A stretch of DNA of 58,320 nt from Agrococcus sp. KRD186 (lineage in GTDB: Bacteria > Actinomycetota > Actinomycetes > Actinomycetales > Microbacteriaceae), in assembly GCF_017168255.1 (NCBI RefSeq), contig NZ_JABFAP010000001.1:321750-380069 (forward strand), written 5' to 3'. The notes under the pieces were generated by a model, which worked only from the letters and a program-made list of their open reading frames with translations, was not told the origin of the DNA and made no database searches. Made by a program: the position numbers and the translations under genes. Of the stretch, positions 37,398 through 46,110 are shown in pieces (within the stretch, counting starts at the first letter, position 1; each line of letters begins with the position of its first letter).

Positions 37398-40100
37398 GTG
37401 GCAAACCCACGCGTTCACGAGATCGCCGCCGAAGTCGGCGTCGAGAGCAAGGTCGCCATGGCCAAGCTCAAGGAGATGGGCGAGTTCGTCAAGGGGCCCG
37501 CCTCAGCGGTCGCGCCCCCCGTCGCTCGCAAGCTCAAGGCCGCCCTCGAGGCGGACGGCGCTGGTGCAGCGCCCGAGAAGAAGGCCGATGCAGCGCCCGC
37601 CAAGGCCCCTGAGAAGGCTCCAGCCAAGGCACCCGCCGCGAGCAAGCCTGCCCCGGCTCCCAAGACCGATGCACCGGCCCCGAAGGCTGACGCCCCGGCA
37701 CCCGCGCCGCAGGCTGCTCCGGCACCCGTTGCCCAGCAGCCTGCGCAGGCCGAGGCGCCGAAGTCCGACGGCGGCGCACCCGCTGGCGACGCCGCATCCG
37801 GCCCGACGCCCAACGCCATCCCGCGCCCCATGGCGCGCCCCGGCGCGCCCCGGCCCGGCAACAACCCCTTCGCCTCCAGCCAGGGCATGGGCCGTCCCCG
37901 TGGCGGCAACAACCCGTTCACCAGCAAGCAGGGCGGCGACGCTCGTCCGGCAGCGCCGCGCCCCGGTGCGCCGCGCCCGGGCGCACCCCGTCCCGGCTCT
38001 CCCCGCCCGGGCGCTCCGCGCACCGGTGCTGCCGGTGGCCGTCCTGGACAGGGCGGTCGTCCCGGTGGCGGTTTCCAGCGTCCCGGTGCCGGCGCTCCCG
38101 GTCCCGGCGCTCCCGGTCGCGGCGGTCCCGCCTTCGCGGGCCGCGGCGGCGGTCGTGGGCGCGGCGGCACTGCCGGCGCGTTCGGCAAGGGCGGCGCCAA
38201 GGGCAAGTCGCGCAAGTCGAAGCGCACGAAGCGGCTCGAGTTCGAGATGCGGGAGGCCCCGTCGATCGGCGGTGTCAAGGTGCGTCGCGGCGACGGCACC
38301 ACCGTCGTCCGCATGCGCCGCGGTGCGTCGATCGCCGACTTCGCCGAGAAGATCGACGCGAGCCCCGGCGACCTCGTGACCGTGCTGTTCCACCTGGGTG
38401 AGATGGCGACGGCGACCGAGTCGCTCGACGAGGCGACCTTCGAGCTGCTGGGCGCCGAGCTCGGCTACCGCATGCAGATCGTCAGCCCCGAGGACGAGGA
38501 CAAGGAGCTCCTGGAGGGCTTCGACATCGATCTCGCGCAGGAGCTCGAGGACGAGTCGGAGGAGGACCTGGAGTACCGCTCGCCGGTGGTCACCGTCATG
38601 GGTCACGTCGACCATGGAAAGACCCGCCTGCTCGACGCGATCCGCAACGAGAACGTCATCGAGGGCGAGGCCGGCGGCATCACCCAGCACATCGGCGCCT
38701 ACCAGGTCTGGCAGGAGCACGAGGGCGAGGACCGCTCGGTCACCTTCATCGACACCCCCGGTCACGAGGCGTTCACCGCCATGCGTGCCCGCGGTGCGCA
38801 GGTCACCGACATCGCGATCCTGGTGGTCGCGGCCGACGACGGCATCATGCCGCAGACGGTGGAGGCGCTGAACCACGCGCAGGCCGCAGGCGTGCCGATC
38901 GTGGTCGCGGTCAACAAGGTCGACAAGGCCGACGCCAACCCGGCCAAGGTGCGCCAGCAGCTCACCGAGTACGGCCTGGTGGCAGAGGAGTACGGCGGCG
39001 ACACGATGTTCGTCGACGTCTCGGCGCTGGCTCGCACCGGCATCGACGAGCTGCTCGAGGCGGTGCTGCTGACGGCGGACGCCGGCCTCGACCTGCGCGC
39101 GAACCCGAACAAGGAGGCGCGCGGCGTCGCCATCGAGGCTCGCCTCGACAAGGGCCGCGGCTCGGTCGCGACCGTGCTCATCCAGTCCGGAACGCTGCGC
39201 GTCGGCGACGCCATCGTGGCGGGAACGGCCTACGGCCGCGTCCGCGCGATGGTCGACGACCGCGGCGAGATGGTGCAGGAGGCGTACCCCTCGATGCCGG
39301 TGCAGGTGCAGGGCCTCTCGAGCGTTCCCCGTGCAGGTGACACGTTCATCTCGACCGAGGAGGACCGCACGGCGCGTCAGATCGCTGAGAAGCGTGAGGC
39401 CGTCGAGCGCAACGCCCAGCTGGCGAAGGCACGCAAGCGCCTGTCGCTCGAGGACTGGAAGACCCAGCTCGAGCAGGGCAAGGTCGAGACGCTCAACCTC
39501 ATCATCAAGGGTGACGTCTCGGGTGCCGTGGAGGCGCTCGAGGAGTCGCTGCTGAAGATCGAGGTGGACGACACGGTCGACCTGCGGATCATCCACCGCG
39601 GTGTCGGTGGCGTCACGGAGTCCGACGTGAACCTCGCGACGGTCGACAGCGCCGTCATCATCGGCTTCAACGTGCGCCCTGACCCGAAGGCTCGTGAGCG
39701 CGCCGCCCGTGAGGGTGTCGACGTGCGGTTCTACAACGTCATCTACGCAGCGATCGATGACATCGAGAACTCGCTCAAGGGCATGCTCAAGCCTGAGTAC
39801 CAGGAGGTCAGGTCGGGTGTGGCGGAGATCCGCGAGGTCTTCCGCTCGTCGAAGTTCGGCAACATCGCGGGCTCGATCGTCCGCTCCGGCACGATCACCC
39901 GCAACGCGAAGGCCCGCGTCATCCGCGACGGCATCGTGCTGGCCGATGGCCTGGCCATCGAGTCGCTGCGCCGCTTCAAGGACGACGTCACCGAGGTGAA
40001 GACGGACTACGAGTGCGGTATCGGCCTCGGCAAGTTCAACGATCTGCAGATCGGTGACGAGATCGAGACCACCGAGATGGTGGAGAAGCCGCGCGTCTGA
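37398..40100 (+). CDS. infB: translation initiation factor IF-2
   Basis: A 900-residue GTPase that brings initiator tRNA to the 30S subunit. After a short helical N-domain come about 220 residues rich in Ala, Pro, Gly and Arg, then the IF2_N segment. The G domain has GHVDHGKT near residues 401-408, DTPGHE near 452 and NKVDKAD near 508. Domains II to IV follow to the usual end. GTG 37398 has AGGAG four nt upstream. An in-frame TTG at 37356 could give a form 14 residues longer. Its leader carries the mini-ORFs and hairpins described separately. Confidence 0.97.
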   Translation: MANPRVHEIAAEVGVESKVAMAKLKEMGEFVKGPASAVAPPVARKLKAALEADGAGAAPEKKADAAPAKAPEKAPAKAPAASKPAPAPKTDAPAPKADAPAPAPQAAPAPVAQQPAQAEAPKSDGGAPAGDAASGPTPNAIPRPMARPGAPRPGNNPFASSQGMGRPRGGNNPFTSKQGGDARPAAPRPGAPRPGAPRPGSPRPGAPRTGAAGGRPGQGGRPGGGFQRPGAGAPGPGAPGRGGPAFAGRGGGRGRGGTAGAFGKGGAKGKSRKSKRTKRLEFEMREAPSIGGVKVRRGDGTTVVRMRRGASIADFAEKIDASPGDLVTVLFHLGEMATATESLDEATFELLGAELGYRMQIVSPEDEDKELLEGFDIDLAQELEDESEEDLEYRSPVVTVMGHVDHGKTRLLDAIRNENVIEGEAGGITQHIGAYQVWQEHEGEDRSVTFIDTPGHEAFTAMRARGAQVTDIAILVVAADDGIMPQTVEALNHAQAAGVPIVVAVNKVDKADANPAKVRQQLTEYGLVAEEYGGDTMFVDVSALARTGIDELLEAVLLTADAGLDLRANPNKEARGVAIEARLDKGRGSVATVLIQSGTLRVGDAIVAGTAYGRVRAMVDDRGEMVQEAYPSMPVQVQGLSSVPRAGDTFISTEEDRTARQIAEKREAVERNAQLAKARKRLSLEDWKTQLEQGKVETLNLIIKGDVSGAVEALEESLLKIEVDDTVDLRIIHRGVGGVTESDVNLATVDSAVIIGFNVRPDPKARERAAREGVDVRFYNVIYAAIDDIENSLKGMLKPEYQEVRSGVAEIREVFRSSKFGNIAGSIVRSGTITRNAKARVIRDGIVLADGLAIESLRRFKDDVTEVKTDYECGIGLGKFNDLQIGDEIETTEMVEKPRV

Positions 40101-40112
40101 TCGCGTGACAAG

Positions 40113-40140
40113 GTATGGGGCGGCCACGGTCGCCCCATAC
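40113..40140 (+). terminator. perfect 10-bp hairpin between infB and rbfA
   Basis: GTATGGGGCG and CGCCCCATAC pair perfectly around an 8-nt loop, 12 bp after the infB stop. The tail has few T residues, so it may be a partial terminator or an mRNA stability or processing site that sets the infB to rbfA ratio. Confidence 0.6.
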
Positions 40141-40165
40141 CCGTCTTCAGAGACTGGAGGAAGTC

Positions 40166-40609
40166 ATGAAGGAGAACCCCAGGGCGAGGAAGATCGCCGA
40201 CCGCATCCGCGAGATCACCGTGCGCGCCCTCGAGCGCGAGGTGAAGGATCCGCGACTCGGCTTCGTGACGATCACGGATGTCCGGGTCACCGGAGACCTG
40301 CAGCACGCGTCGATCTTCTACACCGTCTACGGCAGCGACGAGGAGCGTGCCGACACGGCCATCGCCCTCGCGAGCGCCAAGGGCGTGGTGCGGCGCGAGA
40401 TCGGCAAGGGGCTCTCGCTGCGCCTGACGCCGGCGATCGAGTTCTTCCTCGACGCGCTGCCCGAGAACGCGGCGTCGATCGAGCACCTGCTCGACGAGGC
40501 GCGGATGCGCGACAAGGCCGCCCAGGAGGCGGCTGCCGCAGGGAAGTACGCCGGCGACGCCGACCCGTACCGCAAGCCGCACGAGGACGACGAGCGCGAC
40601 GAGGCCTGA
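40166..40609 (+). CDS. rbfA: ribosome-binding factor A
   Basis: A 147-residue cold-shock-type protein that binds the 30S subunit and helps mature the 5' end of 16S r[23 protein letters not shown] at about residues 27-46 is the family core and [12 protein letters not shown] follows. ATG 40166 has GGAGG five nt upstream. The last 30 residues are a charged tail. In most actinobacteria truB follows directly, but here truB is 6.5 kb away after a block of inserted genes. Confidence 0.95.
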   Translation: MKENPRARKIADRIREITVRALEREVKDPRLGFVTITDVRVTGDLQHASIFYTVYGSDEERADTAIALASAKGVVRREIGKGLSLRLTPAIEFFLDALPENAASIEHLLDEARMRDKAAQEAAAAGKYAGDADPYRKPHEDDERDEA

Positions 40610-40708
40610 GCCAGCCACGGTCGTCGAGTGGGCGATAGCCCTCAATGCGTCCACAAGCGGTCGGACGGCCGTTGGACGAGCACCGCCGCGGCTGGTAGCG
40701 TCAGTTGC

Positions 40709-40762
40709 ACCGGCGCTAGTCAGCCCGCTTCCGGATATCCGGTGGCCCCAACTAGTGCCGGT
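40709..40762. repeat. nested palindrome downstream of rbfA
   Basis: An outer inverted repeat (ACCGGCGCTAGT at 40709-40720, ACTAGTGCCGGT at 40751-40762; 11 of 12 match) encloses a perfect 12-bp palindrome CCGGATATCCGG at 40731-40742, only one base off centre. It lies between rbfA and the 3' end of the DUF3800 pseudogene. It may be a bidirectional terminator, an operator or the scar of an insertion. The rest of 40610-40708 shows nothing definite. Confidence 0.6.
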
Positions 40763-40770
40763 TACTTCGT

Positions 40771-41497
40771 TCACCCCAGATCGGGCATGGCTGCAGTTGG
40801 GGGATGTGCAGCGAAGCCCCGTCCGGCCGGTGATCCGGTACGCCAATGCATCGCGAGCGTCGATCGGATCTGAGTCCACAGGTAGCTCGCGTGCGCTGGT
40901 GCGCTCCCGGATCGCACACATTCGGTGGCCGAGTACGCGACGATATCGGCCAACTGAATCAGTTCGCGATCCCAAGAACTCAGCTCCGTATCGACCTCTC
41001 GCCTTCGAAGAGGTGCTCGAGCGTCAACGCCACTCGCTGGTGAAGGTAGGCGTAGGCGACTCCCACCGGATCGAACGCGTCGGAACGTTTGCCATGCTCG
41101 CGCTTGTCACGGTGACGCTGAAGGTGATCGGTCGGTACCGCGTGAAGATTAGGCCGAGGTCTCGCAACAATCCGTCGACTTCATCGTGGTTCGTCAGCAA
41201 CGAGAATCCCAGCGGCCGAGGCAGTCGCTTCCCCGCCGCGACCGATCGTGCGGCGCGCCCGAGATGTCGTCCCTTGATCTCCGTAGCGGACCACCCGGTC
41301 AGGTCGTGCGAGCTCTCGAAGCCCAGCCACTTTCGTTTGATCTTGACGAGATCGCGTGCGATTGCGCCACGTGAACTATCTCTGATTCCCACTGCCGACA
41401 GCGTGAAGAACTCGCTGACACCGGCCTTCAATCCCGTGCCGCCAGCGTCGCGAGCCAATGAGTTGTCCCCACACTCATCGACGTAGAACAAGAACAT
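40771..41497 (-). pseudogene. DUF3800 protein gene broken by two frameshifts
   Basis: Reading from ATG 41497, MFLFYVDECGDNS is the RNase H-like opening of DUF3800 proteins. The frame is good down to FSVTV near 41110. One base then seems missing (probably a G in GTGGAC), and the next frame continues KREHGKRSDAFDPVGVAYAY to about 41000. A second one-base loss changes frame again to give TELSSWDRELIQLADIVAYS, the typical family end, to TGA at 40771. The protein would be about 240 residues. GC content is lower than in neighbours, so it looks acquired. Either it is a decayed gene or two sequencing errors. The 134 bp upstream (41498-41631) show only a weak hairpin, GCCACC against GGTGGC. Confidence 0.75.
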
Positions 41498-41631
41498 GGA
41501 CTGAGAGTTCCACCTGCCACTGACGCGTTGAAAGTCGAACGCTAGCCGAGGCCACCTCGCGGTGGCTCCGTTGCGCGTTCTCGCGTGCCGCAGTTCCCCG
41601 GCACCTCGACCAGTGCCGCAGAAGTCACCTG

Positions 41632-43044
41632 CTACACCTGGGCGAACCGCAGCAGCCGCTTGCCCAGGTCTGCCTCGGTCAGCCGCACCCTGATGCGCGA
41701 GCCGGGCTCCGCATCCGTCTCACACCTGGCCTCCGTGGGCGGGTCGATCAGCTGGATGGTCGCGCCCTCCTTGCGGCTCTCGACCACCACCGCGTCGAAC
41801 TCGTCGCCGATGCGGCCCTGCAGCACGGCGATCTCGACGGCGTCGATCGACTCGCGCTCGAGGCGGTTCGCCAGCTGGCTCGAGCGCTGCATGATCTCTG
41901 GCAGCCCCTCGAGGCCGTCGGCCGCCCACTGGGGGATCTCGCGGCCGTTGGCGATCGCCTCGCAGTGCGCGAGCACGTAGCGGTCGACGAGCCGGCGCAG
42001 CGGCGCGGTGGTGTGCGCGTAGGGGGCACCGATCGCGGCCTGCTCGAGCTCAGCCGCCTGCGAGCCGTCGTGCAGCACGTCGTAACCGGCGCCGCGGAAG
42101 AGCCGCCTGGCTGCCTGCAGGATCGCGAGCGTGGTCGGCTTCTCGCGGTCGAGCCGCCGCAGGAACGCGCCGTAGTGCTCGCCCTTCGCCCACTCCTCGC
42201 CGATCGCCCGCACCTCCTTGCGGAAGCGGTGCACGTCGCCCTCGGGCGGCCGCGGCATCGTGCGCAGGATGCCGCGCTTCGCCCGCAGCTGCAGGTTCGC
42301 CGCCTCCATGCCGGTCATGAGCGAGATCTGCGCGTTCCAGCGCTCGACCGGCAGCAGCACGCGCCGCTCGATCACGAAGCTCTCGCCGTCGCGCTCGATC
42401 TGCTCCTCCGGCATGTCGAGGCTCGCGCCCTCGCGCGCCTCCTCGAGCGCGATGCGCAGCTCGCCCACCGTCGCCAGCAGCCCGAGCATCGCATCGCCCG
42501 ATTCGACCCGCTCCTGCGCCTGCTCGTAGGTGAGCTGCTCGCGCGAGCGCACTCGTGCGCGCTCGAGGGTCGTCTCGGTGACGTCACCAGACGCATCCAG
42601 CTGCATCGACCACACGTAGGCGCCGCGCTCCTGCCCGGCGAGCAGGCTCGCTGCGCCCTCGCTCACGACCGGCGGGTGCAGCGGCACGCGGCCGTCGGGC
42701 GCGTACATCGTCTGGCCGCGCCGCCGCGCCTCGGCGTCGATCGCGCCGCCGGGGGAGACGAAGGCGGGCACGTCGGCGATCGCGTAGCGCACCACGAAGC
42801 CCTCGCCGGCGCGCTCGATGTGCAGCGCCTGGTCGAGGTCGGTGGAGCCGGGCGGGTCGATGGTGACGAACGCGACGCCCGTCTGGTCGGCCTCCGGCAG
42901 CTGCGGGTCGGCCGCGAAGGCCTCGGCCTCGGCCTGCGCCTGGGGCGGGAACTCGCTCGTCAGCTCGAGCTCTGCCCTGATGGCGGCGAGCGCCGCATCG
43001 AGCTCGTCGGTGGTCTCGGTCAGTCGCTGGTGTCGTGCCGGCAT
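41632..43044 (-). CDS. RNB-domain ribonuclease (RNase II/R catalytic domain)
   Basis: A 470-residue 3'-5' exoribonuclease-like protein. The RNB active site is visible in TIDPPGSTDLDQAL near residue 62, with the Asp cluster that binds two Mg2+, and in PYAHTTAPLRRLVDRY near 345-360. It has no N-terminal cold-shock domains, and only a short C-terminal OB-like piece instead of a full S1 domain. It is thus a reduced version of the kind common in actinobacteria. The start ATG 43044 is chosen because TAGGTT lies 7 nt upstream; TTG and GTG codons just before it are inside the box. Confidence 0.93.
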   Translation of the reverse strand: MPARHQRLTETTDELDAALAAIRAELELTSEFPPQAQAEAEAFAADPQLPEADQTGVAFVTIDPPGSTDLDQALHIERAGEGFVVRYAIADVPAFVSPGGAIDAEARRRGQTMYAPDGRVPLHPPVVSEGAASLLAGQERGAYVWSMQLDASGDVTETTLERARVRSREQLTYEQAQERVESGDAMLGLLATVGELRIALEEAREGASLDMPEEQIERDGESFVIERRVLLPVERWNAQISLMTGMEAANLQLRAKRGILRTMPRPPEGDVHRFRKEVRAIGEEWAKGEHYGAFLRRLDREKPTTLAILQAARRLFRGAGYDVLHDGSQAAELEQAAIGAPYAHTTAPLRRLVDRYVLAHCEAIANGREIPQWAADGLEGLPEIMQRSSQLANRLERESIDAVEIAVLQGRIGDEFDAVVVESRKEGATIQLIDPPTEARCETDAEPGSRIRVRLTEADLGKRLLRFAQV

Positions 43045-43051
43045 GGGCACC

Positions 43052-43057
43052 AACCTA
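43052..43057 (-). promoter_or_regulatory. -10 box of leaderless RNB gene
   Basis: TAGGTT on the minus strand with a 7-nt spacer to ATG 43044. Confidence 0.65.
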
Positions 43058-43069
43058 TGCCCCGCTGAT

Positions 43070-43134
43070 TCTCAACGTGTCAGGTGGTGGCTCGCCGCAT
43101 CCCCTGCGCCGAGCTGTCACCTCACACGTTGAGA
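43070..43134 (-). terminator. long inverted repeat between mutY and the RNB gene
   Basis: TCTCAACGTGTCAGGTG at 43070-43086 pairs with its mirror at 43118-43134, 16 of 17 bases, with an inner GCTCG/CGAGC match that extends the hairpin. It starts 3 bp after the mutY stop and ends 13 bp before the -10 box of the RNB gene, so it could end mutY transcription and also bind a regulator. Confidence 0.6.
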
Positions 43135-43137
43135 TCG

Positions 43138-44010
43138 TCAGTCGGGCAGGCGGGTGCTGGCGCCGGCTCGCACGACCAGTCCGTCGGCGGCGAGCGACGC
43201 GAGCGCCCGCTCGAGCTGCTCCGCGTCGTGCCACAGCTGCGCCGCCTCCGCGTCGGTCAGCGGCACGTCGAGGCCCCGCAGCGCCCGCAGCACGGTGCCG
43301 CGCGCCTGTCGGTCGCTGCCGGCGAAGGTCGACTGCCGCGGCGCGCGCCTGCCCTCGTACGGCGGGTAGCCGGCCGCGCGCCACGCGCACGCGTCGGCGA
43401 TGGGGCATGCTTCGCAGGCCGGCTTCCTGGCCGTGCAGACGAGCGCGCCGAGCTCCATCAGCGCGATGGAGATGACGGATGCGTCCCGCGCGTCCGCAGG
43501 CAGCAGGGCCTCGGCGTCGGCCAGGTCGCGTCGCCGCGCGGGCCCTGCCTCGCCCTGCCCGTGCACCGCACGGGCGACGACCCGCCGCACGTTCGTGTCG
43601 ACCACCGGGTGGCGGTCGCCGTAGTGGAAGACGGCGACGGCCCGCGCCGTGTAGTCGCCGACGCCCGGCAGCGCGAGCAGCGCATCCACATCCCTGGGCA
43701 CCGCGCCGCCGTGCCGCTCGACGATCGCACGTGCGGTGTCCTGCAGCCGCAGCGCTCGCCGCGGGTAGCCGAGCGTGCCCCACTGGCGCAGCACCTCGTG
43801 CGTGGGCGCATCGGCGAGGTCGGCCGGCGTCGGCCAGCGGGTGAGCCAGCGGTCGATCTCGACCGCGACGCGCGAGGCCTGGGTCTGCTGCAGCATGATC
43901 TCGCTCACGAGGGTGCCCCAGGCGTCGAACTCCGGGCGCCGCCAGGGCAGGTCGCGGGCACTGTCGAGGTACCACTCGGCGAGCTCGTTCATCGGGAGGT
44001 CGCCGGGCAT
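43138..44010 (-). CDS. mutY: A/G-specific adenine glycosylase
   Basis: A 290-residue base-excision repair enzyme that removes adenine opposite 8-oxoguanine. Catalytic Glu37 lies in SEIMLQQTQ, the helix-hairpin-helix in LPGVGDYTARAV (113-124), and catalytic Asp138 in HPVVDTNVRR. The four cluster cysteines are Cys192, Cys199, Cys202 and Cys208. The C-terminal NUDIX-like lesion-recognition domain is replaced by a short winged segment, common in actinobacteria. ATG 44010 is chosen from the TACGCT box 6 nt upstream. It is divergent from the DUF418 gene across 38 bp. Confidence 0.94.
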   Translation of the reverse strand: MPGDLPMNELAEWYLDSARDLPWRRPEFDAWGTLVSEIMLQQTQASRVAVEIDRWLTRWPTPADLADAPTHEVLRQWGTLGYPRRALRLQDTARAIVERHGGAVPRDVDALLALPGVGDYTARAVAVFHYGDRHPVVDTNVRRVVARAVHGQGEAGPARRRDLADAEALLPADARDASVISIALMELGALVCTARKPACEACPIADACAWRAAGYPPYEGRRAPRQSTFAGSDRQARGTVLRALRGLDVPLTDAEAAQLWHDAEQLERALASLAADGLVVRAGASTRLPD

Positions 44011-44016
44011 CCAGCC

Positions 44017-44022
44017 AGCGTA
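44017..44022 (-). promoter_or_regulatory. -10 box of leaderless mutY
   Basis: TACGCT on the minus strand, 6-nt spacer to ATG 44010. It would overlap the -35 region of the divergent promoter at 44036. Confidence 0.6.
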
Positions 44023-44035
44023 GACGGCCGCTCGA

Positions 44036-44041
44036 TAGCGT
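44036..44041 (+). promoter_or_regulatory. -10 box of leaderless DUF418 gene
   Basis: TAGCGT, 7-nt spacer to GTG 44049. Confidence 0.6.
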
Positions 44042-44048
44042 CGGGCAG

Positions 44049-45332
44049 GTGACCGTCCCGCACCCTCACCCGCAGATGCCGCAGCCGCACGCACCGAACG
44101 ACGAGGTCGACCTGGCCGCTGCGGCGACCGCCGCGCGAGGCCGCAGCCTCGCCCCCGATCTCGCGCGCGGTCTGATGCTGCTGCTCATCGCGGTCGCGAA
44201 CGTGCCGTGGTGGCTCTACGCCGCCGAGCGCGGGCTGACGAACGCGCACGGCATCGGCTACGAGGGCGCCGACCTCGCCTACCAGCTGTTCTCGCTGGTC
44301 GCGATCGACGGCCGCGCCTACCCGCTGTTCGCGTTCCTGTTCGGCTACGGCATCTGGCAGATGTACAGCAGACAGGCCGCCGCGGGCACACCGTGGCGCG
44401 ATGCGAGGCGGCTGCTGCAGCGCCGGCACGCGTGGATGCTCGCGTTCGGCGCCGTGCACGCGCTGCTGCTGTGGTTCGGCGACATCGTCGGAGCCTACGG
44501 GCTCGTCGGGCTCATCGTGACGTGGCTGCTGCTGCGCCGCTCGGATCGCACGCTGCGAATCGTCGCGTGGGTGCTCGTCGGGCTGCTGAGCCTGTTCGGG
44601 CTCTTCAGCCTCGTGAGCGGACTCGTGCTCAGCAGCGGCGTCGCCGGCGACCCTTCACAGTTCGCAAGCGGCAGCCTCCCGATGCCGCCGGCGGAATCGA
44701 ACTACCTGCTGTTCATGCTGCAGAGCATCGGCTTGTGGCTCCTGGCGACGCCCGGCCAGGTGCTCGCCCTGACCGTGCCGCTCGCGGTGGTGCTCGGCAT
44801 CCTGGCGGCGCGCCGCGGTCTGCTCGACCGTCCGGCCGAGCACCGCGCCCTGCTCATCCGCATCGCGATCATCGGCATCGCGATCGGCTGGGCGGGCGGC
44901 GCGCTCGCCGCGCTGCAGTTCGCGGGAATGCTGTTCGACCCCGCGATCTCCTGGGGCACGATGGGCATCTCGAGCCTCGCCGGCGTGGCCGGCGGCATCG
45001 GCTACGCCGCACTGTTCGGGCTCGTCGCAGCCGCCGTCGGCGAGCGTCGCGGCATCGTCACCGGCGCGATCGCCGCCCTCGGCAAGCGCTCGCTGAGCGG
45101 CTACCTCGCGCAGTCGGTGCTCTTCGCGCCCGTGCTCGCGGCATGGGGCTTCGGCCTCGGCGCGCAGCTCACGCCGCTCGCGGCCACCGGCTACGCGGTC
45201 GGCGTCTGGCTCGTCACGCTCGTGATCGCCGCGATCCTCGACCGGGCCGGCACGCGCGGGCCCGCCGAGGTGCTGCTGCGCCGCCTCGCCTATGGCAAGC
45301 GCCCGGTGGCGCCGCCGACCCCGGTCGCCTGA
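44049..45332 (+). CDS. DUF418 integral membrane protein
   Basis: A 427-residue protein with a His/Pro-rich N-terminus and roughly 8-10 membrane helices. LAPDLARGLMLLLIAVANVP near the start and LFAFLFGYG with a downstream RRHAWMLAFGAVHALLLW are DUF418 hallmarks, and LGKRSLSGYLAQSVLF is the conserved C-terminal motif. The family resembles acyltransferase-3 membrane proteins but no reaction is established. The GTG start is set by the TAGCGT box. A 14-bp tandem repeat covers its stop codon. Confidence 0.88.
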   Translation: MTVPHPHPQMPQPHAPNDEVDLAAAATAARGRSLAPDLARGLMLLLIAVANVPWWLYAAERGLTNAHGIGYEGADLAYQLFSLVAIDGRAYPLFAFLFGYGIWQMYSRQAAAGTPWRDARRLLQRRHAWMLAFGAVHALLLWFGDIVGAYGLVGLIVTWLLLRRSDRTLRIVAWVLVGLLSLFGLFSLVSGLVLSSGVAGDPSQFASGSLPMPPAESNYLLFMLQSIGLWLLATPGQVLALTVPLAVVLGILAARRGLLDRPAEHRALLIRIAIIGIAIGWAGGALAALQFAGMLFDPAISWGTMGISSLAGVAGGIGYAALFGLVAAAVGERRGIVTGAIAALGKRSLSGYLAQSVLFAPVLAAWGFGLGAQLTPLAATGYAVGVWLVTLVIAAILDRAGTRGPAEVLLRRLAYGKRPVAPPTPVA

Positions 45333-45348
45333 CGCCGGTCGCCTGACG
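45321..45348 (+). repeat. 14-bp tandem duplication over the DUF418 stop codon
   Basis: CCGGTCGCCTGACG occurs twice head to tail. The first copy holds the stop codon. It is followed by a 7-bp CCGCACG repeat, so the tail of this gene looks prone to slippage. Confidence 0.8.
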
Positions 45349-45396
45349 CCGCACGCCGCACGCCGCGCGCACCGAGCCCGTCGACCCGCGGCCGTC

Positions 45397-45402
45397 TAGG
45401 CT
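45397..45402 (+). promoter_or_regulatory. -10 box of leaderless uridine-kinase-like gene
   Basis: TAGGCT, 6-nt spacer to ATG 45409. Confidence 0.75.
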
Positions 45403-45408
45403 GGCCGC

Positions 45409-46110
45409 ATGGTCGACAGCGCACTCCTCATGCGGGCCGCGTCGTGGACGCCCGAGCAGAAGCAGCTCTACACGCAGCTGGCCGAGCTCATGCTGCGCCG
45501 CAACCCGAGCGGCCGCCGGCTGGTGGCGGTCGAGGGCCGCGACGGCACCGGCAAGACGCACTTCGCCGATGCACTGCAGGTCGCCTTCGCGCGCGCCGGC
45601 GCCGAGGCGTTCCGCGCCAGCGTCGACGACTTCCACCGCCCGCAGGCGTTCCGCTACCGCCAGGGCCGCGACTCGCCCAAGGGCTACTACGAGGATGCCT
45701 TCGACACCGAGCTGCTCGACCGGGTGCTGCTGCACCCGTTCCGGATGGGCGGTTCGACCGGGTTCCAGACCGCCGCCTTCGACCTGCACAGGGATGCGTC
45801 GGTCGAGATGGAGTGGCGGACGGCCGGTCCGGATGCGGTGCTCATCGTCGACGGCGTCTTCCTGCAGCGCCCGGCGCTCGCTGGCAAGTGGCACGCGGTC
45901 GTCTACCTGGAGGCGAGCGACCGGGTCAGAGGCGAGCGGATGCGCGCACGGGATGGCGCGCACCCGGACGTGCAGCACGAGTCGCACCGCCGCTACCGCG
46001 AGGCGCACGACCTCTACGAGTCGAACTCCACCCCGCGCCGCAAGGCCACCTTCATCGTCGACAACACCGACTGGCGCAAGCCCTTCCAGTCCTTCGCCGA
46101 CAGCTGCTAG
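45409..46110 (+). CDS. uridine kinase-like P-loop nucleoside kinase
   Basis: A 233-residue cytoplasmic kinase. The P-loop VEGRDGTGKT lies at residues 41-50, SVDDFHRPQAFRYRQGRDS follows as in uridine kinases and phosphoribulokinase-like proteins, then FDLHRD and VLIVDGVFLQRP. Uridine or a related nucleoside is the likely substrate but is not proved. The start is set by TAGGCT 6 nt upstream. Its stop TAG and the convergent panE stop share the tetranucleotide CTAG (46107-46110). Confidence 0.85.
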   Translation: MVDSALLMRAASWTPEQKQLYTQLAELMLRRNPSGRRLVAVEGRDGTGKTHFADALQVAFARAGAEAFRASVDDFHRPQAFRYRQGRDSPKGYYEDAFDTELLDRVLLHPFRMGGSTGFQTAAFDLHRDASVEMEWRTAGPDAVLIVDGVFLQRPALAGKWHAVVYLEASDRVRGERMRARDGAHPDVQHESHRRYREAHDLYESNSTPRRKATFIVDNTDWRKPFQSFADSC

